DNA of 64,000 nucleotides from Chakrabartia godavariana (lineage in GTDB: Bacteria > Pseudomonadota > Alphaproteobacteria > Sphingomonadales > Sphingomonadaceae): NCBI GenBank assembly GCA_005518185.1, contig RKSN01000002.1, forward strand, positions 558,001-622,000, in the 5' to 3' direction. Shown piece by piece: positions 17,346 through 26,120 of the stretch (within the stretch, counting starts at the first letter, position 1; every line of letters begins with the position of its first letter). A program made the translations under genes and the position numbers. The notes under the pieces were generated by a model. That model saw only the letters and a program-made list of their open reading frames with translations. It did not search any database and was not told the origin of the DNA.

Positions 17346-19064
17346 ATGGACGTTATCCGACCCGTCGGGTTTGAGCCGCGCAATGATCCGGAATCAGGCC
17401 AGAATGACCATAACGGGAATGTGGCTGATGCCCGCCCGGTCGGTGGCGCGCCGCGCAACCAGCACCTGATCGAAATCGGGATTGTCGTCGACGTGTCCGG
17501 CTCCGGGTCAAAGGTTGTCTTTTTCGGCGACAAACTGCTTCCCCTTGCCGAACAGGTGACCGACTCCTGCCTTGCCATGTCGGGGCAAGTCGGCGGCCAG
17601 ATCAAGATCCGCGTCGGCTCGACCTGGCTTCTCGCCAATGTCCGTGCGCTGAGCCTCGACACGCGTTCGGAACAGCTGATCACCGCGACGATCGACTATC
17701 TCGGCGAAGGCGACGAGGAACGCCTGACCGGCAAGGTCTACAATTTCCGTCGCGGGATCACGCGTTATCCGGCGCCTGGCACGCCTGTCTATGCAGTGAC
17801 GTCCGACGATGTGCGGCAGATGTATGCCGCCGAAGACCGGCCGAACATTGAGGTCGGGACGGTGCACCCGACGCGCGACGTCCGCGGTGCGCTCTATATC
17901 GATGCGATGCTCGGCAAGCATTTTGCCCTGCTCGGATCTACCGGTACCGGTAAATCGACATCGGCGGCGCTCATCCTCCACCGGATCTGCGACCTCGCGC
18001 CGCAGGGTCACATCGTGATGATCGACCCGCATGGTGAATATTCGGCTGCGTTCAAGACGAACGGCGCGCTCTACGACGTCAGCAATCTCCAGATGCCCTA
18101 CTGGCTGATGAACTTTGAGGAGCATTGCGAAGTCTTCCTGACCTCGACCGGCAATGAGCGGCAGATCGATGCCGACATTCTGGCCAAATGCCTTCTCGCC
18201 GCCCGCCAGAAGAGCCGCGTGGCACAAGGCATTGCCAAGCTGACTGTCGACTCCCCCGTGCCCTATCTGCTGTCCGATCTCTCTGCCGTCCTGCAGGCGG
18301 AAATGGGGCGGCTGGACAAGGCCGGTGACAACGCGCCCTATTCCCGGCTCAAGGCGAAGATCGACGAAATCAAGGCTGACCCGCGCTACGCGTTCATGTT
18401 CTCTGGCATGCTCGTGGCCGATACGATGGCCGACTTCCTGAGCCGCATCTTCCGCCTGCCCGGCGACGGCAAGCCGATCTCCATCATTGACGTGTCCGGC
18501 GTGCCGTCTGACATCACGTCGGTCGTCGTCGCCATGCTGTCACGCATGGTGTTCGACTATGCGATCTGGTCGCGCAGCGAACCGCAACGGCCGATCCTGC
18601 TCGTCTGCGAAGAAGCGCACCGCTACGTCCCGTCCGAACGCGATGCGCACAAGAGCTCGGTCGGCAAGATCCTTGGCCGTATCGCCAAAGAAGGCCGCAA
18701 GTACGGCGTCTCGCTCGGTCTGATCACGCAGCGACCGTCCGACCTTGCCGAAGGCGTGCTGTCGCAGTGCGGCACCATCATCGCCATGCGCCTCAACAAC
18801 GAACGGGACCAGGCCTTCGTCAAGGCCGCGATGCCTGAGGGCGCACGCGGCTTTCTGGATATCATCCCGGCGCTGCGCAATCGCGAGGCGATCATGTGCG
18901 GCGAAGGCGTTGCCATTCCGATCCGTGTCGCATTCGACAATCTTGAGGAAAACAAGCGTCCGGCATCGACCGACCCGCTCTTCTCCGAACTTTGGAAGCA
19001 GGCCGGCGGCGAAGAGGAAATCCTCGACCGCGTGATCAAGCGGTGGCGCAGCCAAGGCAAATAA
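17346..19064 (+). CDS. HerA-like DNA-translocating ATPase (DUF87)
   Basis: 572 residues. An N-terminal beta-barrel of HAS type (~40-135) precedes a HerA/FtsK-class ATPase domain: Walker A GSTGTGKS (~197), MIDPHGEYSAAF (~223), Walker B ILLVCEEAHRYVP (~420) and a sensor segment SLGLITQRPSDLAE (~460). HerA forms hexamers that pump DNA and usually works with the nuclease NurA, but no NurA-like gene adjoins. The gene follows a 71-base gap without a strong Shine-Dalgarno. It is one of two HerA-like genes within 5 kb. Confidence 0.85.
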   Translation: MDVIRPVGFEPRNDPESGQNDHNGNVADARPVGGAPRNQHLIEIGIVVDVSGSGSKVVFFGDKLLPLAEQVTDSCLAMSGQVGGQIKIRVGSTWLLANVRALSLDTRSEQLITATIDYLGEGDEERLTGKVYNFRRGITRYPAPGTPVYAVTSDDVRQMYAAEDRPNIEVGTVHPTRDVRGALYIDAMLGKHFALLGSTGTGKSTSAALILHRICDLAPQGHIVMIDPHGEYSAAFKTNGALYDVSNLQMPYWLMNFEEHCEVFLTSTGNERQIDADILAKCLLAARQKSRVAQGIAKLTVDSPVPYLLSDLSAVLQAEMGRLDKAGDNAPYSRLKAKIDEIKADPRYAFMFSGMLVADTMADFLSRIFRLPGDGKPISIIDVSGVPSDITSVVVAMLSRMVFDYAIWSRSEPQRPILLVCEEAHRYVPSERDAHKSSVGKILGRIAKEGRKYGVSLGLITQRPSDLAEGVLSQCGTIIAMRLNNERDQAFVKAAMPEGARGFLDIIPALRNREAIMCGEGVAIPIRVAFDNLEENKRPASTDPLFSELWKQAGGEEEILDRVIKRWRSQGK

Positions 19065-19108
19065 CGCGCCGCAACCTTGACCTATGTTAAAAGTCTGACA
19101 TTCAGGCC

Positions 19109-19130
19109 CTGACACCTGTTCCGGTGTCAG
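19109..19130 (+). promoter_or_regulatory. Hairpin abutting the Shine-Dalgarno of the acyltransferase gene
   Basis: CTGACACC/GGTGTCAG, a perfect 8-base stem with a 6-base loop. The last two bases of the 3' arm begin the AGGAGAGG Shine-Dalgarno of the gene starting at 19142. No T-run follows, so it is not a standard terminator. A translational switch or a 5'-end stabiliser would fit. Confidence 0.4.
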
Positions 19131-19141
19131 GAGAGGATTGC

Positions 19142-19738
19142 GTGCCGACCGACAGCAAAGGTGTGTCGTTGCTTGCCAGGGTGATCCGCGGTGCGGTTGT
19201 CTGGTATTACAACCGACAGGGCTGGACCGAATTCAACGCCAACCCCGGCCTGCGCAAATGCGTCGTCATCGCCGCGCCGCATACGAGCAACTGGGATTTC
19301 GTCTATTTCCTGGGTGCGGCAACTATGCTCGACATCCCCTTGTCCTTCCTCGGCAAAAAGTCCCTCTTCCGATGGCCCTTTGGCAAGGCGCTGCGGCAAC
19401 TGGGCGGCATTGCCGTCGACCGATCCGCCTCGCAAAATTACGTGCAGTCGATCGCGGAGGAGTTCTCGCGTCGGGAAGATTTCATGCTGACGATTGCGCC
19501 GGAAGGCACGCGATCGGCCGTCGCCCGCTGGAAAACGGGTTTCTATCACATCGCGCTCCAGGCCAAGGTGCCGCTCGTGCTCGGCATGATGGACTATAAG
19601 CATAAGCGCGTTGGCCTCGCAGAAGCCTTTTGGCCCACCGGCGACTATGCGGAGGACATGAAGAAGGTGTTGGCCTTCTACCAGACGACAACACCCAAAT
19701 TCCCGCGACAGGGCAGTGTCGACTTCGGGCAGGTCTAG
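19142..19738 (+). CDS. PlsC-like lysophospholipid/glycerolipid acyltransferase
   Basis: 198 residues from GTG 19142, chosen because AGGAGAGG ends 5 bases upstream; an in-frame GTG at 19124 lies inside the hairpin arm. The acyltransferase signature is complete: HTSNWD (HxxxxD, ~50) and PEGTRS (~120). There is no N-terminal membrane helix, so the protein probably sits peripherally on the inner membrane. It transfers an acyl chain to a glycerolipid or related alcohol; the exact acceptor is unknown. It converges with the SDR gene, overlapping by 4 bases. Confidence 0.85.
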   Translation: MPTDSKGVSLLARVIRGAVVWYYNRQGWTEFNANPGLRKCVVIAAPHTSNWDFVYFLGAATMLDIPLSFLGKKSLFRWPFGKALRQLGGIAVDRSASQNYVQSIAEEFSRREDFMLTIAPEGTRSAVARWKTGFYHIALQAKVPLVLGMMDYKHKRVGLAEAFWPTGDYAEDMKKVLAFYQTTTPKFPRQGSVDFGQV

Positions 19739-20556
19739 CGGCCCGTTTCCTTCATCCGCTGCGCATAGCCAGCCGCCATCATCTGTTCCATCTGGTCGAA
19801 CAGGCGATTGGGCGAGAGCCGACGCAGGCGGACGATCATGCGCTCCACGCCCCGCGCAATCAGGATTTCCCGATCGCCCCGCGCCATCGCCTTCAGCATC
19901 AGCTTGACGGCGTGATCGGCGTCCATCCCCTTTTCGATGGCCTCATCCGAGACGCCACGTCTTGATCCGTCGGCGACGACGGCATTGCGCGACACATCGG
20001 TCTTGATCGACCCGGGCGCGATCACATGGACCTGCAGGCCGAGCGCTGCTGTTTCGACGCGCAACGCATCGGCATATCCAATGAGACCATGTTTCGCCGC
20101 CGAATAGGCCGTCCGCATCGGAGAGCCGACCTTTCCAGCCACGCTTGAGATGAAAACGAGACGTCCGGATTTCCGCGCGGCCATGCGCGGAAGGACAAGC
20201 TGCGTCAGCGCGATGGGCGCGAGAAGATCAACGTCCACAACCTTCTGATACACCGGAAACTGGGTTTCGACCGCAAGGCTGCGCTGCGAAATGCCGGCAT
20301 TGTTGACCAGCCCGTCCACGGCACCACGCCAGGCCCAGGCCTTGTCCACGACGGCAGGCAGAGCCTCATAATCGGTCGTTTCAAAGGGCAGAACGAGCGC
20401 AGGGTCCTCACCGCACTGGGCTGCGACCTCTTCGAGCGCCGAAACATTGCGGCCGGACAGGATCACATAAGCGCCCTGCTTTGCGAGCTGTCGCGCGAAA
20501 GCCGCGCCAATGCCGGACGATGCGCCGGTGATCCAGAAAACTTGATTTGCAAACAT
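19735..20556 (-). CDS. Short-chain dehydrogenase/reductase
   Basis: 273 residues of classical SDR type: TGASSGIG cofactor loop (~10), NNAG (~87), catalytic Ser in FISSVAGK (~137) and YSAAKHG (YxxxK, ~151), then PGSIKTDV. The order resembles the DHRS7/retinol-dehydrogenase-like branch acting on lipophilic alcohols or ketones. The C-terminal ~50 residues (RLRRLSPNRLFDQMEQMM) are amphipathic and may associate with membranes. Substrate unknown. The tRNA-Val gene lies 27 bases upstream on the same strand. Confidence 0.85.
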   Translation of the reverse strand: MFANQVFWITGASSGIGAAFARQLAKQGAYVILSGRNVSALEEVAAQCGEDPALVLPFETTDYEALPAVVDKAWAWRGAVDGLVNNAGISQRSLAVETQFPVYQKVVDVDLLAPIALTQLVLPRMAARKSGRLVFISSVAGKVGSPMRTAYSAAKHGLIGYADALRVETAALGLQVHVIAPGSIKTDVSRNAVVADGSRRGVSDEAIEKGMDADHAVKLMLKAMARGDREILIARGVERMIVRLRRLSPNRLFDQMEQMMAAGYAQRMKETGR

Positions 20557-20583
20557 TTCGGGCCCTCTCCCAAAGGCCAGTGC

Positions 20584-20659
20584 TGGTGGGCGCTGACGGG
20601 CTCGAACCGCCGACCCTCTCGGTGTAAACGAGATGCTCTACCAACTGAGCTAAGCGCCC
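20584..20659 (-). tRNA. tRNA-Val (anticodon TAC)
   Basis: 76 bases with all four arms: acceptor GGGCGCT/AGCGCCC, D-stem GCTC/GAGC, anticodon stem TCTCG/CGAGA around TTTACAC (anticodon TAC, reading GTA/GTG codons), and a T-arm with TTCGAGC. The CCA end is encoded. Confidence 0.97.
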
Positions 20660-20720
20660 CTGCACGGGAAATGCGGGCTTAGTGAATTTGGCCGGACCGT
20701 CAAGTCGGCACAACGCAAGG

Positions 20721-22172
20721 TCAGGCGTCCGAGGGGGCCGTTGTCAGTCCAAGATCGGGAACGCCGACCGAGCGTCGTCCGCCAAAGTCCGTGCGCAGGA
20801 CGATCAGGCCACTTCGCTCCATATGCTCCATCAGGCGGCGGACGCGACCTGGTGACCGCGTCCCGTACGCGCGGGCGATCTCGTCGTCGGTGGGGCACGG
20901 CGCCCCGGCAAGGGCCGCCCGCCCAATCATGAGGAACGGCGCGAGCATGTCATCATCAACCCGGCCCGACAGGTTGACCAGACCGTGCCATTGGGGATCC
21001 TGCAGATCGGCAATCCCGGCCAGCGCCATCGCAAAGCGGCGGCGGAACGTTGCGAGATCAAACGGTGCGCCCTTCATGTGGCGCATCCGGCATCTTACGA
21101 CAAAGTCCTGATACACGGCAGAAACAGACTGGAAGATACAGTCTTCGTCGCGAACCATTTCCTCAAGGATGTCGACAATGACAGCGGCGTCAGGCGCGGC
21201 GGCCAAAGCAGGGGTAGCCCCTTCCGCAACCGGTGGCTCGATCGGGCCCGCCGCGATCTGCCCGATCAGCTCGTCACTCGGGACAGGTGCAGGCACCGGG
21301 GTCGGTGGCTCTGGCAAGGGCGTCGGATCGAACAGACTTGCCTGCAGGGCCTCCCCGCTTGAGGTCGGCAACGGGAGAAGGCTGTGCGTGCCCATGCGCG
21401 TGCTTGTCTGCACGCTGCCGATCCGCACCGAGACGGGACGACGGCATATGGCTGGGCCAAGTGCCAGAAACTCACCGCGTTCCAGATCGCGGATCTGCTC
21501 GGCCTGACGCCGCTCCATCCCCAGAAGGTCGGCTGCGCGCGCCATGTCGATATCCAGAAAAGTGCGCCCCATCAGGAAATTGGACGCCTCTGCCGCCACG
21601 TTCTTGGCGAGCTTCGCCAGACGCTGGGTCGCGATGATCCCGGCAAGACCGCGCTTGCGGCCACGACACATCAGGTTTGTCATCGCCCCCAGGCTGATGC
21701 GCCGCGTTTCATCCGACACGTCACCCGCAACGGCGGGGGCGAACATCTGGGCCTCATCCACCACGACGAGCGCGGGATACCAATGGTCACGATGCGCATC
21801 GAACATTGTCGACAGGAACGAGGCTGCGCAGCGCATCTGGGCCTCAAGCTCCAGATTGTCGAGCGCCAGCACGACCGAGGCCCGGTGTTCGCGCACGCGC
21901 GTGGCCAGCTGAATGATTTCCCGGCTGTCATAGGCGCCGGCGTCGATCACGACATGGCCAAACGCATCGGCGAGCGTCACGAAGTCGCCCTCCGGGTCAA
22001 TCACGATCTGCTGGACGAGCGAGGCGCTCTCTTCCAGCAGGCGGCGCAGCAGGTGCGACTTGCCTGACCCGCTATTCCCCTGAACGAGGAGTCGGGTCGC
22101 CAGCAGTTCCTCAATGTCGATTTTGACCGATGCGCCGAACTTGTCCGCGCCGATGTCGATGGTTGCCGTCAC
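20721..22172 (-). CDS. HerA/VirB4-like ATPase with proline-rich linker and C-terminal domain
   Basis: 483 residues from GTG 22172; the longer open frame would run into the divergent LacI gene, and the native fold starts TATIDIGADKFG. The ATPase domain has Walker A GNSGSGKS (32-39), IVIDPEGDF (~57), Walker B ALVVVDEAQMF (~135) and IIATQRLAKLAK (~170). A linker of ~55 residues with repeated PxP and PVP follows (~280-335). The C-terminal ~140 residues end in a winged-helix-like DEIARAYGTRSPGRVRRLMEHMERSG. The HAS barrel is absent, so it is a different subtype from the HerA-like gene at 17.3 kb. Its role is unknown; DNA handling is likely. Confidence 0.75.
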   Translation of the reverse strand: MTATIDIGADKFGASVKIDIEELLATRLLVQGNSGSGKSHLLRRLLEESASLVQQIVIDPEGDFVTLADAFGHVVIDAGAYDSREIIQLATRVREHRASVVLALDNLELEAQMRCAASFLSTMFDAHRDHWYPALVVVDEAQMFAPAVAGDVSDETRRISLGAMTNLMCRGRKRGLAGIIATQRLAKLAKNVAAEASNFLMGRTFLDIDMARAADLLGMERRQAEQIRDLERGEFLALGPAICRRPVSVRIGSVQTSTRMGTHSLLPLPTSSGEALQASLFDPTPLPEPPTPVPAPVPSDELIGQIAAGPIEPPVAEGATPALAAAPDAAVIVDILEEMVRDEDCIFQSVSAVYQDFVVRCRMRHMKGAPFDLATFRRRFAMALAGIADLQDPQWHGLVNLSGRVDDDMLAPFLMIGRAALAGAPCPTDDEIARAYGTRSPGRVRRLMEHMERSGLIVLRTDFGGRRSVGVPDLGLTTAPSDA

Positions 22173-22298
22173 GGGACTGCCCTTGGCCCGGACGAACCCG
22201 GCGGGCAAGCAGATGCGGTCCGCGGCGCGAGACAAATGTGGAAAGCTCCGCCCACGCCAAAGCTGTTCACCTGCGTATGACTGTTCTATGGCTTTCCC

Positions 22299-23327
22299 AT
22301 GGGGAAGCAGCGGACGCGCCGGACGACGGCTTATGACATCGCCTACAAGCTGGGCATCGCGCAATCGACCGTTTCCCGCGCGCTGAACGGCAGCCGCAAT
22401 GTCAGCCCGGCGATGCGTCAGCGGGTCCTGCTCGCGGCCAAGGAACTCAACTACTCGATCAATCAGGCGGCCGCCCGTCTGCGGACCAAAAGCACGCGGA
22501 CGCTCGCGCTTGTGGTCCTGCATCGGCCGGATGAAGGGCCAACGGCGATCAATCCCTTCTACTTTTCGCTGCTTGGCTGCGTCGCGGCATCGGCGGCGGC
22601 ACGAGGCTATGATCTTCTCGTGTCCTTTCAGGACATTGGGGGCCAGCTCTACGGGTCATATGAGGACAGCAGCCAGGCGGACGGCCTGATCGTGATCGGC
22701 AGTTCGCAGAATGTGGATGCCTGGCAACATTTCAAGCTTTTGGCCGATGACGGCTATGCAGTCGTCTTCTGGGGCTCCCCTTATGAGACCGAGACGGCGG
22801 TCCGGGCAGACAACCGCGCCGGAGGCAAGCTTGCCGCCCGACATCTGCTCGATCAGGGATGCAAGCGGATCGTCTTCATCGGCCCTGTCGGAGAAGGCCC
22901 GCAGCAGTTCACGGCCCGCTATTCAGGCTTTGCCGACGAACTCGCCGAGGCAGGCCTCACCCCCGTGGTCGCAGAGCTTCCCGCAGGCACCGACAAGGAA
23001 GTGCAAGGCGCACAGGCGATTGCCGCGCTCCTGGAGTCGGGGGCTGACTTTGATGGCATCTTCGCCGCGACCGACCTGTTTGCGATCGGTGCGCTTCAGA
23101 AACTGCATGAGTGCAGTGTCGATGTGCCCGGCAAGGTCGCGGTCATCGGCTTCGACGGCATCCGGGCAGGCCTCTACGCCTATCCCACGCTCACCACGAT
23201 CGAACAGGATCTGGTCAAGGCCGGAGAGCAGCTGGTCGATAATGTCATAGCGTCGATCAACGACCGGAAGGGCGACGTCCAGCCGGTCCCCGTGAACCTG
23301 CAGATCCGCGGCAGCAGCCGGCGCTAG
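22299..23327 (+). CDS. LacI-family transcriptional regulator
   Basis: 342 residues. The N-terminal LacI helix-turn-helix is clear (AYDIAYKLGIAQSTVSRALN, ~11-30, with NVSPAMRQRVLLAAKELNY), followed by a sugar-binding-protein-like domain (~65-335) with IGSS, ADNRAGGKLAARHL (~170) and AATDLFAIGAL (~252). Sphingomonad LacI regulators often control TonB-receptor sugar uptake genes. Here a TonB receptor gene lies convergently downstream, but the effector sugar is not evident and no LacI operator is visible upstream of the receptor. Confidence 0.9.
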   Translation: MGKQRTRRTTAYDIAYKLGIAQSTVSRALNGSRNVSPAMRQRVLLAAKELNYSINQAAARLRTKSTRTLALVVLHRPDEGPTAINPFYFSLLGCVAASAAARGYDLLVSFQDIGGQLYGSYEDSSQADGLIVIGSSQNVDAWQHFKLLADDGYAVVFWGSPYETETAVRADNRAGGKLAARHLLDQGCKRIVFIGPVGEGPQQFTARYSGFADELAEAGLTPVVAELPAGTDKEVQGAQAIAALLESGADFDGIFAATDLFAIGALQKLHECSVDVPGKVAVIGFDGIRAGLYAYPTLTTIEQDLVKAGEQLVDNVIASINDRKGDVQPVPVNLQIRGSSRR

Positions 23328-23340
23328 TCGCCCCAAGAAG

Positions 23341-23364
23341 AAGGGGGCGTCTAAGCGCCCCCTT
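23341..23364. terminator. Shared terminator between lacI-type gene and TonB receptor
   Basis: AAGGGGGCG/CGCCCCCTT, 9-base perfect stem with a 6-base loop, midway between two convergent stops. T-runs are short on both sides (TTCCCCCTT on plus, TTCTTC on minus). Confidence 0.65.
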
Positions 23365-23387
23365 CCCCCTTAAGATGTCGGAACCCC

Positions 23388-25922
23388 TTAGAAATCACGC
23401 TTCAGCGTGAGCATCCACGTGCGCGGCAGCGCGGGCGCACCCGAAATCGTGCCGGGGCTGGCGAACTGCTCATAAAGCGAGGTGTAATAGTATTTGTTGA
23501 AGATGTTCTGGACCTCAAGACCGAGCTGCCAGTCCTTGTCGGCCGACCGCCATGTCAGGCGACCATTGCCCACGAAATAGCCATCGATCCGGTTCGAAGC
23601 GATGAGCGTGGCCAGCGGGCCACCGCCGGGACGTGCCGTGACACCGGCCACGAAGGGCGTGGTGGTGAGCGGCGCAGTGGTGGAGACCACGACGCTGTCG
23701 TAGTTCACTGCTTCGGTATAGACATGGCTCTGGTAAGACCCATCAAACCGGGCCGACAGCGTGCCATCAAAGACATCGTCGATGTCGTACTGCGCGCCAA
23801 AGCTCCACTTCCACTTCGGCGTGTAGGGGGTGACCATGTTGAGCGTCACCGCCGTTGCGCCGACCAGCGACTTGTACTGGAAGTCGATGTAGGACAGCGC
23901 CCCGTCGAGCGTGAAGTTGTCGATCGGGCGGATGGTGGTTTCAAACTCGAAGCCCTTCACCTTGGCCGCGCCGACATTGTTGGGCTGGAGACACGGCGCG
24001 ATCGGGCACCGCGACAGCGTCAGGATGATGTTCTTATAGTCGTTGTAGAAGCCCGACAGGTTGAAGCGGAGCTTGCGGCCGAACAGGTCCGACTTGAAGC
24101 CGACTTCATACGACGTCAGCGTTTCCGGCGAGAAGGACTTGATCTGGTTCAGCGGGCCGTTGGCCGGACCGAAGAAGGGCCGCGGGTTGACGCCGCCCGC
24201 ACGATAGCCGGTTGCGACCTGCGCATAGGCCATGAACGCCGGGGAAAAGCGATAGTCCGCTGCCACGCGCCAGTCGAAGCGCTTTGAATCAAAGTTCGCG
24301 GGCGAATCGTTCAGGCCAGAGATCAGACAGTTGGGAACGCCCGTCGAGAAGGTCGCAGCAGGCGGCGGCGCAGCGCACCGCCCCGGCAGAGAACCGTCGG
24401 GATTGTGGCGCTGGAACAGATAGTCCTTTGAATCCCAGGACTGGCGGACACCGCCCGTGATGTTGAAGGCATCAGAGACATGCCAGATGCCCGTTGCAAA
24501 CAGCGCCTTGTTCGACGCAGGCGTCGGGTCCGGCCCGTGCAGGAAGTCGAGGCCCGCATAGTTGAGGTCAACGCGCGCTGTGAGCGTGCCCGTCCGCTTG
24601 AAGGCGAAGCCGCCCAGCGTGAACTCCAGCGCGTCGCCAAAGGCCTTGCCATTCAGCCGGATTTCCTGGCTCCACTGATCGTTGATCAGCACCTGACGCA
24701 GCTGCTGGTTGGCAATGGGGGAGTTGTCGACATCCTGCGCCCAGTCCGACTTGTAGTGACGCCAGGACGTGATGGTCTTGAGCTGGAGGCTGTCGGACAG
24801 GTCGATGTCGACCGTGCCGGCAACGCCATAATTGTCGAGCCACTGGTGCGGTTCAAAGATGACCGGCTTGAACGGCGCCTGCGCTGTCACCGCGCGGGTG
24901 TCAGCAAAGGTCGAGTAGGTGACGAACTTCCGGTTATAGCCGGTCAGCGTGTCGCAGCTGTTCACGCCATAAGGCACGAACTGGCAATTGCCGGCGACCG
25001 CCGACCCGTTGATCGTATTGGCGAGCCACGGCACGCCGTCCCCGGTCGTCGATGCATTGTTGTAATAGATGCCGACCGAAGCCCCGGCCCCGGACCGGTC
25101 ACGGGTGTAATCGCCCGACACGTTGATCTCGATCGCATCGGTCGGAAGATAACGCAGCGAGAGCTTGCCCGCGGCATAGGACTGGCCGCCGAGCGTGCCG
25201 AGCACCGGCCCGCCCGTATTGTTCGACGGGACGCCCGAGCCCGGGTGGGTCAGGCCATAGTCGAGCCGCTTCACATAGCCGTCGCGGTTCTTGGACACGC
25301 CGGCGACGCGCATGAACAGATTGTCCGCCAATGGCAGGTCGACAACCCCGCGCAGTTCGACACGGTTGAAGGATCCATAACCGACCTGAACCGAGCCCTT
25401 CCCGCTGCCCTGCGGCTTCACAGAGAACAGCTTGATGGCGCCACCAATGGCGTTGCGGCCGGACAGCGTGCCCTGCGGACCGCGCAGGACTTCGACGCGG
25501 TCGAGGTCCATCAGATCCAGAAGCGAGCCGGTGAGCGTCGGGATGTAGACGTCATCGACGTAGATGCCGACGCCAGGCTCAAGCGCGAAGTTGAAGTCAG
25601 TCTGCCCGACGCCGCGAATGAAGGCGATCAGGCCCGACCCGTTCTGCTGCCCCTGCGGTGTCAGCGTCACATTGGGGGCCTGTGCGGCCACCTGCTCGAC
25701 GCTGGTCTGGCCGCGCGCTTCCAGCATGGCGGCATTCACCGCCGTGATCGCCAGCGGCGTATCCTGCAGATTCTGTTCGCGGAACTGCGCCGTCACGACG
25801 ATTTCATCGCCGGCAACCGCTTCATCAGCCGCGCTCGACTGCGCAAAGGCAGGTGCCGTGGACAATGCGAGGAATGCGCCCAGGCTAATGCCGGAGAATC
25901 GAACTGATGGTGCAACTTTCAT
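23388..25922 (-). CDS. TonB-dependent outer-membrane receptor
   Basis: 844 residues. It has a signal peptide (~1-27, ending APAFA), a TonB-box-like DEIVVTAQFREQNLQD (~39), a plug domain (~50-165) with FIRGVGQTDFN, YVDDVYIP and DRVEVLRGPQGTLSGRNAIGG, and a 22-strand-type barrel ending WMLTLKRDF with the terminal Phe. It imports a bulky substrate using TonB energy. The plug style is the sphingomonad type used for glycans, aromatics or terpenoids; the ligand cannot be inferred. The 198-base upstream region holds two inverted repeats. Confidence 0.93.
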   Translation of the reverse strand: MKVAPSVRFSGISLGAFLALSTAPAFAQSSAADEAVAGDEIVVTAQFREQNLQDTPLAITAVNAAMLEARGQTSVEQVAAQAPNVTLTPQGQQNGSGLIAFIRGVGQTDFNFALEPGVGIYVDDVYIPTLTGSLLDLMDLDRVEVLRGPQGTLSGRNAIGGAIKLFSVKPQGSGKGSVQVGYGSFNRVELRGVVDLPLADNLFMRVAGVSKNRDGYVKRLDYGLTHPGSGVPSNNTGGPVLGTLGGQSYAAGKLSLRYLPTDAIEINVSGDYTRDRSGAGASVGIYYNNASTTGDGVPWLANTINGSAVAGNCQFVPYGVNSCDTLTGYNRKFVTYSTFADTRAVTAQAPFKPVIFEPHQWLDNYGVAGTVDIDLSDSLQLKTITSWRHYKSDWAQDVDNSPIANQQLRQVLINDQWSQEIRLNGKAFGDALEFTLGGFAFKRTGTLTARVDLNYAGLDFLHGPDPTPASNKALFATGIWHVSDAFNITGGVRQSWDSKDYLFQRHNPDGSLPGRCAAPPPAATFSTGVPNCLISGLNDSPANFDSKRFDWRVAADYRFSPAFMAYAQVATGYRAGGVNPRPFFGPANGPLNQIKSFSPETLTSYEVGFKSDLFGRKLRFNLSGFYNDYKNIILTLSRCPIAPCLQPNNVGAAKVKGFEFETTIRPIDNFTLDGALSYIDFQYKSLVGATAVTLNMVTPYTPKWKWSFGAQYDIDDVFDGTLSARFDGSYQSHVYTEAVNYDSVVVSTTAPLTTTPFVAGVTARPGGGPLATLIASNRIDGYFVGNGRLTWRSADKDWQLGLEVQNIFNKYYYTSLYEQFASPGTISGAPALPRTWMLTLKRDF

Positions 25923-25951
25923 CTTGCTCTCCCTGATGATCGCTTCACATA

Positions 25952-25984
25952 TATGAATGATTCATACTGGTGTAATTGACCAGT
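25952..25984. promoter_or_regulatory. Two adjacent inverted repeats upstream of the TonB receptor
   Basis: First, TATGAATGATTCATA (25952-25966), a perfect 15-base palindrome with a central G. Second, ACTGGT-N7-ACCAGT (25966-25984). They begin 30 bases upstream of the receptor ATG, in the promoter zone, and look like operators. The cognate regulator is not determined; neither site resembles a CG-centred LacI operator. Confidence 0.5.
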
Positions 25985-26120
25985 CATACATTGTCGAGAG
26001 GGTTTCAGACCGAAGGCTGACGCCCCTCTGTAGTTCTACTGATCCGGCGAACTACGGAATTGCCCGCTGACGCTATCTGGCTGAAGATGCAGCCATATTG
26101 ACGTTAACCGGAGGGCAACC

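Noticed and set aside
20408-20713. 101-codon frame over the tRNA containing RLAQLVEHL...GGSSPSAPT
   Set aside because: This peptide is the well-known false translation of a tRNA gene; the tRNA-Val structure explains it.
20660-20720. Possible integration site beside tRNA-Val
   Set aside because: No integrase, no repeated tRNA 3' end and no compositional shift nearby.
24480-25907. 475-codon plus-strand frame opposite the TonB receptor
   Set aside because: Shadow frame; the receptor on the other strand has plug and barrel motifs throughout.
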